DNA from: Gammaproteobacteria bacterium
Lineage (GTDB): Bacteria; Pseudomonadota; Gammaproteobacteria; HK1
Direction of reading: 5' to 3'
Assembly (NCBI GenBank): GCA_022826505.1
Contig: JAJDUQ010000262.1
Span: 33,850-97,849, forward strand
Length of the DNA: 64,000 bases
A model generated the notes under the pieces. It was not told the DNA's origin. It saw only the letters and a program-made list of their open reading frames with translations, and did not search any database. The first letter of the stretch is position 1, and each line of letters opens with the position of its first letter. Of the stretch, positions 18,316-27,078 are shown piece by piece. A program made the position numbers and the translations under genes.

Positions 18316-18663
18316 TCACGCTTCGAGGAGCCGGACCAGCATGTGACGAACATGATCCTGTCCGCCGACGAACACTGCGAGGACACGCACCGTCTGCCGA
18401 TCATCGTCGACGTCGAACCAGTAAATCGCCCGTCCGATGGCGAGATGCCGCAGGCCGGGCAGGAGGTCGTCGTGGCGTTCGCCTCGATGAGGGGCGGTCA
18501 GGATGCGCTCCGCGCCGGCCCGGATCTCGCGAACCCGCGCCTCGGCTCGATCGAGGGCGCTCTCGAGGCTCTCGCCGAAGTCGAGGCAACTCCGCAGGAG
18601 ATGATCGAATATCAGCCCGAAGTCGCGTTCGGCATCGGCCGAGAACTCAAGGCGGAAGGCCAT
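18316..18663 (-). CDS. RelE/ParE-superfamily toxin
   Basis: A 115-residue RelE/ParE-type toxin: LEFSADAERDFGLIFDHLL at the start, then LRHLAIGRAIYWFDVDDDR and VLAVFVGGQD strands. The start is an ATG at 18663 inside the 3' end of the antitoxin gene (17-base overlap). ParE members poison gyrase and RelE members cleave ribosome-bound mRNA. Which applies here cannot be told from sequence alone. Confidence 0.82.
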   Translation of the reverse strand: MAFRLEFSADAERDFGLIFDHLLRSCLDFGESLESALDRAEARVREIRAGAERILTAPHRGERHDDLLPGLRHLAIGRAIYWFDVDDDRQTVRVLAVFVGGQDHVRHMLVRLLEA

Positions 18664-18922
18664 GCGCGCGGCGCTTGTCGGCAACCATTCCGGCCAGCCG
18701 CTTGTCCATTGCCTCCACACCGACGAACGCGCCCTTGCGGCGCCGTGACAGCAACTCGCGCAACGCCGCGGTTTCCAGCTCCCCGGCGTCCATTCGCTGA
18801 CGCAGCAGGTCGACGCCTTGCTGCAGCACCGCGCTCAAGCTCGAGTAGCGCCCCGCGTCGACCAGCGCCCTGGCGAAGGCGTGCTGCTCGTCGGTGAGCG
18901 AGATTGACGACTTGACCGTCAC
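18647..18922 (-). CDS. ParD-like antitoxin
   Basis: A 91-residue antitoxin of the ParD/CopG class: VKSSISLTDEQHAFARALVDAGRYSSLSAVL is the ribbon-helix-helix region, visible in parts as SSISLTDEQ and GRYSSLSAV. The start is a GTG at 18922, 5 bases after a perfect GAGGAGG ribosome site. An ATG further upstream at 18976 is rejected because it overlaps the likely promoter (TTGACC at 18965-18970, TATTAC at 18944-18949, with a short 15-base spacer). Its end overlaps the toxin gene. Confidence 0.82.
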   Translation of the reverse strand: MTVKSSISLTDEQHAFARALVDAGRYSSLSAVLQQGVDLLRQRMDAGELETAALRELLSRRRKGAFVGVEAMDKRLAGMVADKRRAHGLPP

Positions 18923-19283
18923 GGGACCCTCCTCGGCGTCAAGGTAATACTCCGTGGCACCAGCGGTCAACATCACCTTGGCGACGCACCCGACACGAAC
19001 CCCGACCCCGCGGCAACCTCGGCTCTCTGTGGCCGTGAATCATCGCCTCGGCGAGCGTCGCGCATGATCTCCCGCATCACCACTATGCCTACGGGTACGG
19101 ATGGGCAGTGGCGCATGGGATGGTGCGATGCACCCTATGAACGCAGCCATCGACGACGCCCGGACGCAGAACCGCGGCTGCCCGCGCAGAGGATGGGATC
19201 GGAGTCGCTCAGGACCTGAGTAATCTCGGGAGTCGGGCAGCTCATGATCGAGTCATGGCGTATGGCCACTGCGTGGTCGCTCA
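18923..19283. other. Intergenic stretch with possible parD promoter
   Basis: These 361 bases separate two toxin-antitoxin pairs. The part next to the ParD gene carries weak minus-strand promoter boxes (TTGACC 18965-18970, TATTAC 18944-18949). No gene, RNA or repeat is recognised in the rest. Confidence 0.4.
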
Positions 19284-19835
19284 TCAGAGACTCGGCCCCC
19301 TGCGAGCATGCGCCGGTCCTTGCCGCCGGGCTGCCGGTTTGTCCGACGGAGGCGCATCGACTGAAGTCTGCGCCCTCAGTTGCCGCAAGATCAGCGGCGA
19401 GATCCGATAGCCGCATTCAGCCATGCGTTGAATCGCGGCCTCCGCGTCGTCGACGATCGATCGCCGCTCGGCCAAGTGCAGCATGCGAACGGTTCCGATG
19501 TAATCCAGCCCGCGGCGCATTGCCTCGCGCCGTGCCAGCCGATCGTCCATGATCAGCAACGCCTTCTCCGTCTCCAGTGCCAGTTGAATCGCCTCGATTT
19601 CTCCGATGCCAAGGCTCGGTGGATGGCTTCGCCTCGTGGCCACGGACACCACGTTCAGCCATCCCTCGCTCGCGGCCTGTTCGATCCGCCGGCTGTCCGT
19701 TCCCGCCTTCTTCACGCACTCGAGCCACACCGCCTCCGGGATCCGGATGCGGGTGAACAGGTCTCTTGGAACGAACAGCGAGTCGACTTTGGCGAGGGCG
19801 ATCAAGGGCCCGGCATCGCTTATGACGCGAGCCAT
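19284..19835 (-). CDS. DUF3368 PIN-domain toxin
   Basis: A 183-residue PIN-like protein of the DUF3368 family. ISDAGPLIALAKV carries the first Asp, LGIGEIEAI the Glu, and LLIMDDRLARREA the C-terminal Asp pair. These proteins are partners of UPF0175 antitoxins, as here (16-base overlap). The last 30 residues are low-complexity and charged, longer than usual, and may be an extension rather than a functional part. It is presumed a ribonuclease toxin. Confidence 0.83.
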   Translation of the reverse strand: MARVISDAGPLIALAKVDSLFVPRDLFTRIRIPEAVWLECVKKAGTDSRRIEQAASEGWLNVVSVATRRSHPPSLGIGEIEAIQLALETEKALLIMDDRLARREAMRRGLDYIGTVRMLHLAERRSIVDDAEAAIQRMAECGYRISPLILRQLRAQTSVDAPPSDKPAARRQGPAHARRGPSL

Positions 19836-20158
19836 GCGGAAACGTCACCGGCTTCGTTGTCCGTGGCCTCGTCCCGCCGGACGATCTCGATGCCCAGGTT
19901 GCCCAGATGGTCCACGAACTCGCTCAGGGAAAGCCCGCTGATCTTCGCGGCCTTGCCCAGCGATACCCCGCCGCCGCCGTACAGGCTGGCCGCCAGCGCC
20001 GGACGCACGCCGGATTCGGTTTCGGTCAACGACTTGTCCAGATGAATCAACAAGGCGTCCGGCTCGTTGCCCTTCAGAATCAGAACCGGTCCTTCCTTCG
20101 CCAGCCGCAGCGCACGCGACGGGTTCTTCTTCAACTCTCGGACGTTGGTGGTGTGCAT
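19820..20158 (-). CDS. UPF0175 antitoxin with Phd-like N-terminus
   Basis: A 112-residue antitoxin. The N-terminus, TTNVRELKKNPSRALRLAKE, resembles a Phd DNA-binding arm. The C-terminal half (VSLGKAAKISGLSLSEFVDHL) is the UPF0175 helix-turn-helix. The start at 20158 fits the family; sequence upstream in the same frame is open but has no homology. It is paired with the DUF3368 toxin. Confidence 0.82.
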   Translation of the reverse strand: MHTTNVRELKKNPSRALRLAKEGPVLILKGNEPDALLIHLDKSLTETESGVRPALAASLYGGGGVSLGKAAKISGLSLSEFVDHLGNLGIEIVRRDEATDNEAGDVSAWLAS

Positions 20159-20362
20159 CGAACCGTCCCGGCGCATCGAATTGCTTCCAGTGTAGTCCAC
20201 GTGCGGTGGGAACGGAATGCAGTGTCCGGGCCGCAATTGTCGTCGCGGACGCGGCCAGCGTCGAAATAACGATGGACCGCAAAAGGAGTAGCCGGTCGGA
20301 GCACTTCGGGAAGCATGGGTGAACGCTTTGGTGCATACAGTGTCACGCCGTGGGCTTGATCG

Positions 20363-20674
20363 ATGGCGCGCTGGTACCGATACGTCGAAGAGGCTGAATG
20401 GGCGGACGTTGTCGAGTGCGGTGGGTTGCGGCCGGGTTCCAACAGTTGCGGCTCCGGCAAGTGGCTCGCCGCAACGGAAACAGCCGCGTGGCATTGGGGA
20501 GAGGCGCTGGACGCCCGGTTTCCGGCGCGGGTGGTTGTCCTGGAACTGGATGCCGGAATTGTCGAGCGAGCGTCTCACGTGGACAATCTCGATGGCATCG
20601 GGCGTGCAGCCTATGTCGAAGGAGAAGACTTGACACGGATTCGCATCGTCGAAGTGGTGGAGTACACGTCATGA
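20363..20674 (+). CDS. Small protein of unknown function upstream of mcrB
   Basis: A 103-residue protein I do not firmly recognise. It begins ARWYRYVEEAEWADVVECG and contains SGKWLAATETAAWHWGEAL, then RVVVLELDAGIVERA and DNLDGIGRAAYVEGEDL. The layout (a Tyr-rich entry strand, a KW..AtetAAWHWG helix and Asp/Glu-rich C-terminal strands) recalls small toxin-like enzymes with an ADP-ribosyltransferase-type fold, but this is a weak impression. It overlaps the next open frame by 4 bases (ATGA). It lies at the left edge of the McrBC region. Confidence 0.55.
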   Translation: MARWYRYVEEAEWADVVECGGLRPGSNSCGSGKWLAATETAAWHWGEALDARFPARVVVLELDAGIVERASHVDNLDGIGRAAYVEGEDLTRIRIVEVVEYTS

Positions 20675-21093
20675 GACGTACCGGACGACACGCGGTGACG
20701 GCGACCTTCGAACCTGCCGATGATCGAGTGCGCGCCGTGTTGGCGCAAGGCACGCCACTGAGCAGTGCTGCTCGCCTGGTTGGTCGCGACGATCCAGGTC
20801 CTGTCAGTCTGTTGCTCGAAGCCTGCGGCTCGGGCGGCTACGACGGTCTCGTCCGGGCCGAGCTCCTGGTCCACCCTGAACGGACCGGCGCGTTGCTCGC
20901 AGGTGTCGAATTCGAGCTGTTGGCAGGCCGCAGGCTCTTGGGTTGCGGCAAGATCGTCCGAGAAACCGAGCGGATCGATTCGTCGATGCAGCTTGATCGT
21001 GAACGAGGGGATCAATCAACGTGCGGCGCGATTCCCGATCAGTGGACCGACGATGCGGCATCGAGTTCCAAGGTGGAATCCGGAGGAGAAGCA
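20671..21093 (+). other. Unknown domain in frame with mcrB (no stop of its own)
   Basis: From the ATG at 20671, coupled to the preceding stop, an open frame of 141 codons runs without a stop straight into McrB. About 100 residues look like real protein (VRAVLAQGTPLSSAARLVG, GYDGLVRAELLVHPERTG, EFELLAGRRLLGCGKIVRE), followed by a polar linker. Codon use is GC3-rich like the neighbours. Either this is an extra N-terminal domain of McrB, or a partner of the 20363-20674 gene whose own 3' end was lost. I do not recognise the domain. Confidence 0.45.
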
Positions 21094-23292
21094 GTGCGTG
21101 AAAGAGACGACTGGGCGCGATGGTTCCGGGAGCTTGCACGGAAGACCGCCAAAGGCGGCGAACAGTACCTGATCGACAAGGCCAAATTGGTGGCGTGGCA
21201 GAACGACGACCGGGAATCGTCAAAGACTTTCAGGTTGCTCAGCTATGGTGACAAGAACATCGATCCCCTGTCGTTCTTCTACACTCTGGCGAGCGAAGGC
21301 GATATTTCGAAGAACCCGGAGGAGCGGATATCCCGGATGTACCGGAGCGTCGCCGAAGCCTTCGGTATGGCAAGAGAGCCTGCCTTTGACCACAGGTTCA
21401 TATTTCCTACACCGCCACGGGTGAATTCTCTCTTCCACGAGCGCGGCGAAGGCAATCCCCGTTTGATCTGGAAGCTGTTCCGGGAGGCCGTGCAAGGAAT
21501 CGAGTCGGTCGATCCCGATCACTTTGAAGGTGCGCTCGAAGTGGGCAATGTCGCGACCCGAAAGCTCACTCAAGCTCTCTTTCTCGTCAATCCCGAGGAT
21601 TTCCTGCCCTTCGATGAGCGGGCGAAGCCTCTCAAGCTCTTTGATTCGGATGCTCTGCCAAAGGCTTGGAAGAAAGCCATCAGTTGGAAGCACTACCGGA
21701 AATGGCTCGGCAAGGTAAGGGCTTCGTTTCCCGGATGCTGGCTCTGCGAAGCCAACCTGCTCGCCTGGTGGTTGAGTTCGGAACAGCTCTCCGTTCAAGC
21801 GAGCCGCTTCTATCAGATCAGCACGAACGTCTTCGATGACGACACGGATCGCTGGGACGAGTTCGACTCGAACAATTGTGTCTACACCGGAGGAACCGGC
21901 CAGAAAAACGCATATCCCCTTGCTGACCCGAAAGCCGGGGACGTCATCCTCACAAGATTCGGCCGGAGGGAAGGCCGTGGTATCGGGGTAGTCCATCGGA
22001 ACGACTACCAGAACGGGTTCCACGAGGATCGTCGGCTGCATGTGGTGTGGCTGAACAAGACGCCCGCGGCGCTGTCGGGGGACACCCCTATCATGGGTTT
22101 CTCTCACGCAGGAGAGCCGACGGTCACCGCATTTCGCCAAGCCCCGGAGTACGCTCCGACCTTCGCGCTGGTCGAGCGGTTGAGAGATCGCGCGGCCCCA
22201 CACAAGGGTCCGTCTCCCGACGTCAACCCGGCAGACACCGAGCGTTCGTCCGTCAGCACGGAAGAGACCGTGTCTCCGACGAGTCTCAAGGCGGAGCCGA
22301 TGCCTCCATTCAATCGAATCCTCTTCGGTCCGCCGGGAACCGGCAAGACATGGAGAGCAACAGCCCTCGCCGTCTCGATCGTCGACGGGAAGGCCGAGCG
22401 CGAGGACGTCGACCGGGACAGGTTCAGCCAGCTCCGATTCAATCCACGCTCCGGTGACGGGCAGGTCGCGATGGTGACCTTTCACCAGAACATCGCGTAC
22501 GAGGACTTCATCGAAGGCATCCGGCCGGTGCTCAGGAAAGGCCGTCTCGCCTACAAGCTGCGCGCCGGGATGTTCAAGCGCATCGCGAAGGCCGCGAAGA
22601 AGAGCCCGGACAAGCGGTTCGTCCTCATCATCGACGAGATCAACCGGGGCAACATCGCGAAGATCTTCGGCGAGCTGATCACGCTCATCGAGGACTCCCG
22701 GCGTCTGGGCCAACCCGACGCGACCCAGGTCACGCTGCCGTATTCGCGCAAGGAGTTCGGCGTCCCGGACAATCTCTACATCGTGGGCACGATGAATACC
22801 GCGGACCGCTCCATCCAGTTGCTCGACACCGCGCTCCGGCGGCGCTTCACGTTCATCGAGGTCATGCCGGACCCGAGGCACCGCCTCGTCAGCGGGGACG
22901 CCGGCGGCGTCGATTGCCGGGAGATGCTCGCGGTCATGAACGAGCGCATCGCGGCTCTGCTCGACCGGGAGCACCAGATCGGACACACCTATCTTCTGGA
23001 GGTGGACGACATCCGGAAGCTCTCGGACACGTTCCGGAACCGGATCTTTCCGCTGCTCCAGGAGTACTTCTTCGACGACTGGGCAAATATGCGAGCGGTC
23101 TTGGGCAACAACGCCTTCGTCACGGGGAAGAAGGTCGATATCCGGTCCGAGGAGCGCGAGCGGGTGGACGAAGATCGAGCCATCTACGAGCGGCTGCCTG
23201 ACGACGATCGACGGTGGGAGGATCCCGGAGAGTACCGCAGGATCTACGAGGACGAGACCGGCGGGGGGCCGGAGACACCGGAAGACACCTGA
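21094..23292 (+). CDS. mcrB: McrB-like restriction GTPase/AAA+ subunit
   Basis: The motor subunit of an McrBC-type modified-DNA restriction system, which uses NTP hydrolysis to translocate DNA and activate McrC. The 732-residue form starts at a GTG (21094) 5 bases after GGAGGAG, giving the family N-terminus DWARWFRELARKTAKGGEQ. A longer form from 20671 (873 residues) is possible. The Walker A GPPGTGKT is near residue 412, Walker B VLIIDEINRG near 510, and the McrB hallmark GTMNTADRS near 565, followed by LLDTALRRRF. An N-terminal specificity region of about 270 residues includes a GDVILTRFGRREGRGIG segment. It overlaps mcrC by one base (TGATG). Confidence 0.92.
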   Translation: MRERDDWARWFRELARKTAKGGEQYLIDKAKLVAWQNDDRESSKTFRLLSYGDKNIDPLSFFYTLASEGDISKNPEERISRMYRSVAEAFGMAREPAFDHRFIFPTPPRVNSLFHERGEGNPRLIWKLFREAVQGIESVDPDHFEGALEVGNVATRKLTQALFLVNPEDFLPFDERAKPLKLFDSDALPKAWKKAISWKHYRKWLGKVRASFPGCWLCEANLLAWWLSSEQLSVQASRFYQISTNVFDDDTDRWDEFDSNNCVYTGGTGQKNAYPLADPKAGDVILTRFGRREGRGIGVVHRNDYQNGFHEDRRLHVVWLNKTPAALSGDTPIMGFSHAGEPTVTAFRQAPEYAPTFALVERLRDRAAPHKGPSPDVNPADTERSSVSTEETVSPTSLKAEPMPPFNRILFGPPGTGKTWRATALAVSIVDGKAEREDVDRDRFSQLRFNPRSGDGQVAMVTFHQNIAYEDFIEGIRPVLRKGRLAYKLRAGMFKRIAKAAKKSPDKRFVLIIDEINRGNIAKIFGELITLIEDSRRLGQPDATQVTLPYSRKEFGVPDNLYIVGTMNTADRSIQLLDTALRRRFTFIEVMPDPRHRLVSGDAGGVDCREMLAVMNERIAALLDREHQIGHTYLLEVDDIRKLSDTFRNRIFPLLQEYFFDDWANMRAVLGNNAFVTGKKVDIRSEERERVDEDRAIYERLPDDDRRWEDPGEYRRIYEDETGGGPETPEDT

Positions 23293-24566
23293 TGCGCGGC
23301 GTCGTCACGGTCCGGGAGCACGAGAAGCTCGCGGTCCGTCCGGAGCTGACCAAGGAGGATGCGGCCGATCTCGAGGAGGCGGTCGCAAGAGGCGCGCTCA
23401 AGCACCGGGCCGGCGACCTCGCCGCGAGCAAGTATGTCGGCGTCGTCACCACGAGGCGCGGCGTGGTGGTGGAGATCCTCCCCAAGATTGACCTCGGCGG
23501 CGAATCCGACCCCGAGCACGAGCGGACCCGGCAGGTGTTCCTGCGAATGCTGCGCTGCTCCCGTCGGCTGCCGGTGGAATTGCCCGAAAGCGGAATTCGC
23601 GCCATGCGCCGGTTCCCGATGCTCGAGATCTTCGTCCGCCAGTTTCTCCTCGACCTGGGGACCCTCGCTCGCGCCGGTCTCGCCCGGCGCTACGTCCCGG
23701 TGGAGGAGAGCCTTCCGTTCCTGCGGGGACGAATCCTCTTTCACGAACAGTTGCGCCGGAATGTGGCTGACCAAGCTCGGTTCCACGTCGCGCACGACGA
23801 GCTGAGCGTCAACCGGCCCGCCAATCGGCTGATCCACAGCGCGCTCGCGAGGCTCGCACCCGGGGTGCGGAGCGGCGAGAACCGGCAGCTTCTCCGTGAG
23901 CTCAAGGCGGCGTTCGTGGGTGCGGGTGTTCCTCAAGCGGCGGATCTGCACGCCGACTGGCGAAAGCACCACGTCGACCGTTCCATGCGGCACTACCAGC
24001 CGGTGCTGCAATGGGTTGGCCTGTTCCTGTTCGACCGGGGGCTGGCCACGTTCTCCGGGCGACACGTGAACCTGTCGCTGCTCTTCAACATGGAGCAGGT
24101 GTTCCAAGATTTCGTGACCTGGAGCTTCCGCCGGTTTCAGAACCGATACGAAGTGGCCGCCGAGAGTCCGCGGAGATATCTCACAACAAAGAACGGCGAA
24201 GACGGAAGGAACGACGAATACGCATTCATGATGGAGCCCGACGTCTCGCTCAAGGAAGGCGAGCGGGTCGTGTTCGTCCTGGACGCAAAATGGAAGGAAA
24301 TCAGTGCACGCAGCGGTGCACCGAAGCACGGCATCGATCAGCGGGACATGTATCAGCTCTACGCCTACGGCAAACGCTACGGTTGCCGTGCGGTGGCGCT
24401 GGTCTACCCGCAAACCGGCGCTTTCGAGACCGAGCTGCGCTACCGCTTCTTCGACGGCCTGCCCCTGATCTGCCTCCCCTTCGACGTATCGAACCCTGAC
24501 GGCCCCAAGGACAGCGTGCAACGGTCGATTCGGGCGCTCTCGAGGATCTGCCGGCCGCGCGAATGA
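23292..24566 (+). CDS. mcrC: McrC-like restriction endonuclease subunit
   Basis: A 424-residue McrC, the nuclease partner of McrB. The C-terminal PD-(D/E)XK core is visible: MEPDVSL gives Asp317, VFVLDAKWK gives Asp331-x-Lys333, and DMYQLYAYGKRYG is the following helix typical of McrC. The N-terminal half has the family segments VEILPKIDL and NRPANRLI. The ATG at 23292 overlaps the mcrB stop, ensuring coupled synthesis. Active-site residues are intact, so the system is probably functional. Confidence 0.92.
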   Translation: MRGVVTVREHEKLAVRPELTKEDAADLEEAVARGALKHRAGDLAASKYVGVVTTRRGVVVEILPKIDLGGESDPEHERTRQVFLRMLRCSRRLPVELPESGIRAMRRFPMLEIFVRQFLLDLGTLARAGLARRYVPVEESLPFLRGRILFHEQLRRNVADQARFHVAHDELSVNRPANRLIHSALARLAPGVRSGENRQLLRELKAAFVGAGVPQAADLHADWRKHHVDRSMRHYQPVLQWVGLFLFDRGLATFSGRHVNLSLLFNMEQVFQDFVTWSFRRFQNRYEVAAESPRRYLTTKNGEDGRNDEYAFMMEPDVSLKEGERVVFVLDAKWKEISARSGAPKHGIDQRDMYQLYAYGKRYGCRAVALVYPQTGAFETELRYRFFDGLPLICLPFDVSNPDGPKDSVQRSIRALSRICRPRE

Positions 24567-24867
24567 ACCAGAGCGGAGACGCCTTCGTTCAACCGTGCTC
24601 GGATGCCGAGTCGCTCGTATTGCGGTGAATGCTCGCTCCGGCCCTATCGCATGACTGGCCGTGGCGCAAGGTGAGTCGATGGACCGACACAAGCCATCCA
24701 TCGGCATCCGAATCTTCGGTAGGAAAGGACAGGCGAATCCATATCAGCGGGACGTTTGGTATCAACGGCGAACAAAGGGAACTCGATGACGGGTTGACTC
24801 CGAGCCCGACCATCCACCGGAGCCCGATCTCCGAGTGGCGCTCGCGAGAAGCTCGCGACGAGGGCCG
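24567..24867. other. Convergent gap after mcrC, no gene seen
   Basis: These 301 bases lie between the mcrC stop and the stop of the convergent gene at 24868. I see no recognisable coding sequence, repeat or clear U-tract terminator here. Confidence 0.4.
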
Positions 24868-26706
24868 CTATCGGATTCCGGGATGGAGGAAGGACGATCC
24901 GTCTGGATCCGGTGGCACCAATCTGTTCCCGATCTTTCGCCAGCCAGGGAACTCTCGAGCGGCACGGAGAGCTTCGGCGGCCGTAGCGTACTCCTTGCCG
25001 GTGCAATCAAATCCCGCACAAGCGCGGCACCCGTCGCACACCAGCCGGACGCTCTCACAGGGGCAGCTCTTGCAGGCGCCGTCTTCGGCCGGTTGTTCGC
25101 TGTCACCTTCGCTGACCTCACCAAGGAAAATCGGCCATTTGCCACAGTTTCCGCAGTAAGCGAGGACCGTGCGCCACCGTCCCTCAACCAGCGCCTGCAA
25201 TACGCCGGCGCCTCTGAGTCGGTATTCGGAAACCGTCGCCAGGAGACGACGATTCGATTGGATCATCTGGCTCAGCGTATGGATCAAGTGCCAGATGTAC
25301 ATGCGAGGGTCGAACAGGGCGAGCGGAAACCCCTTCTCCTTCGACGAGCGCGCCGACGAGCGAGCCGTCGTTGCCCGATCAGGGAATATCTGCTCGATCA
25401 GATCGTCCCGAGCCCGCGGTTCTTCCATGTGAGAGAGCAAGTAGGTCAAAACGAACCAGAACAGAGTGCGCCGAGAGACGCCAAAGTGCTGGAAGAAGCG
25501 ATGCACGGGCCCGGTGATCCGCGTGTCCAATGGACGGTTCGGGAGGGATCGTATCCTTGAGGCCGCAAGGGCCAGAATCCATGGCGCGACCTCGATGTTG
25601 AGGCCATCGCAAATCTTCAGCCAACGCCGAAGGACATCATCCCAATCAGGCATTGAGGCATAGTGGCGCTTCGGGTATTCGAACAGCCAGCCGGGCACAA
25701 ACGTTGACCAGTCGCCGAACTCCACCGAGATATTCTGGTCGCATGAGTAGCTGGAGACTTGGTCTCTGAAGCAAGCCAAATCCGAGTGTTCAAGCTCGCC
25801 GGTGATCGTTGAGACACCCGGATCCCCATCCTCCATGGAAACGACACCGACGATCGGCACCTCCCTGGTCCGGTGTTGCTTGTGTTCCTTCCAATGATGC
25901 TCGCCGAATCGGTCGGGCCGCGAGCATCGAACGTTCTTGACGTCAAGGGGCCGATCATCAGCTCTGATGTCATGCGTCTTCCAGTCCTCCAGGGCGCCTT
26001 CCCGCAGTTGCTGGATCGAGACATCTTCAACTTGGTATCCCAAGCTGCTGTAGTACGCGAGCGAAGCCTTTTCGGCGCGCCGCGCCGACTCGAGCCTGTT
26101 TGTCTCTTCATCCAGCTTGCGTTTCGGATCACGCCGCCAATCCGACACCAGTCGCTGATCCGCAGCGTCCAGTTCGCAACCGAAACACACTCGGGGAGTA
26201 GCTGCGCGAAGTCTGGCAACAACCTTGTCGGGCATGGAACGCCATGCGACGGCCATGCGAAGCTCAAGCCCCTTCAGATGAGATCGGCGACGCTGGATGC
26301 TCGCAAGCGCTGTCGAGTGGTTGCGACGTGCCAGTCCCCTGAGCTGCGTGCGGGCCGACCCCATCGCTGCTTCGGCGGCAAGCCGAAGCTTCCGCGCCTG
26401 GATGGCCAAGCGATGCTTCCGGAACAGAACCAGCCTCTTTGAAAGCAAACGGCGTACCACGTCCGGTTGGACTCCGTTTCGGTGCGCAGCGTCGAGGAGG
26501 TGTTGCTCGATTCGCTCCACTTCAACACCGGGGTTCCCAATGAGGGTGTCGATTTCCGTCACGAGCGGCTCCAGTTCACCCGACCGCAAGGACACCCAGT
26601 TGGGGCGGAAGCCCAGTCTGCGTAACAGCAGCTTCTCGACGATCGCCGGTGCGGCGTGCACGGTGCCCCGAGGTCGACGCCGCCCTACTCTTGGACGATG
26701 GGCCAT
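24868..26706 (-). CDS. Unrecognised protein with PD-(D/E)XK-like core and zinc-ribbon cysteines
   Basis: A 612-residue protein I cannot assign to a named family. Residues 1-170 are basic and helical. Residues 205-260 resemble a PD-(D/E)XK nuclease: the helix AEKASLAYYSSLGYQVEDV, then THDIRA (Asp246) and PLDVKNVR (Asp255-x-Lys257), the usual D..(D/E)xK spacing. Residues 340-480 are helical with WILALAASRI and FWFVLTYLLSH. The C-terminus is Cys-rich: C518xxC521, C545xxC548xC550, C557xxC560xxC563 and C568, suggesting one or two zinc ribbons. It ends convergently to mcrC, and a Septu-like pair lies beyond. A DNA-targeting defence nuclease is the likeliest role, by inference. The ATG at 26706 is the first plausible start. 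Confidence 0.72.
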   Translation of the reverse strand: MAHRPRVGRRRPRGTVHAAPAIVEKLLLRRLGFRPNWVSLRSGELEPLVTEIDTLIGNPGVEVERIEQHLLDAAHRNGVQPDVVRRLLSKRLVLFRKHRLAIQARKLRLAAEAAMGSARTQLRGLARRNHSTALASIQRRRSHLKGLELRMAVAWRSMPDKVVARLRAATPRVCFGCELDAADQRLVSDWRRDPKRKLDEETNRLESARRAEKASLAYYSSLGYQVEDVSIQQLREGALEDWKTHDIRADDRPLDVKNVRCSRPDRFGEHHWKEHKQHRTREVPIVGVVSMEDGDPGVSTITGELEHSDLACFRDQVSSYSCDQNISVEFGDWSTFVPGWLFEYPKRHYASMPDWDDVLRRWLKICDGLNIEVAPWILALAASRIRSLPNRPLDTRITGPVHRFFQHFGVSRRTLFWFVLTYLLSHMEEPRARDDLIEQIFPDRATTARSSARSSKEKGFPLALFDPRMYIWHLIHTLSQMIQSNRRLLATVSEYRLRGAGVLQALVEGRWRTVLAYCGNCGKWPIFLGEVSEGDSEQPAEDGACKSCPCESVRLVCDGCRACAGFDCTGKEYATAAEALRAAREFPGWRKIGNRLVPPDPDGSSFLHPGIR

Positions 26707-26906
26707 TGGGACATTCTACGAGACGAGACGAGCTCGACCTGGATGGCGCCACCCGCACGCTGCCTGCCGAGCGCATGAAGGCGAGCCACGAGCACCGGGC
26801 GCCGCTTTCCGACGGGGCGCGTCCTCGCGAAGCGGCCCGCACGCCTACGCAGAATCGACAGGTTACGCGGGTTGAACAAAATCATGCCAACGGGAGCCAT
26901 GCCGGC

Positions 26907-27078
26907 ATGCAGGATCGATACATATGGGGACATCGACGACTTCGCCAAGTATGTCCTGCTGAGGGAGGTGTCGGCCGGGAAGAGGCTCGGTGTCGCCTGA
27001 TACCCGCACCCAGACCAAGTCTCCTCGGCGGCGGTCGTAACACGAGATATCTCAACCAACCTGTCGAGTGGTTCAGCC
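26907..27078 (+). pseudogene. Fragment of a small conserved family (MQDRYVGDIGDF type), frameshifted
   Basis: The start MQDRYI is in frame 0 at 26907. The continuation GDIDDFAKYVLLREVSAGKRLGVA is in the next frame and is cut by a TGA. The following GRNTRYLNQPVEWF returns to frame 0. Together they reproduce the first 60 or so residues of a widespread hypothetical family that begins MQDRYVGDIGDF and continues with KY.LLR and LGV.WY. The copy therefore has two frameshifts and a stop, and it is cut off at about 27078 by a livM fragment. It is non-functional. Confidence 0.6.
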
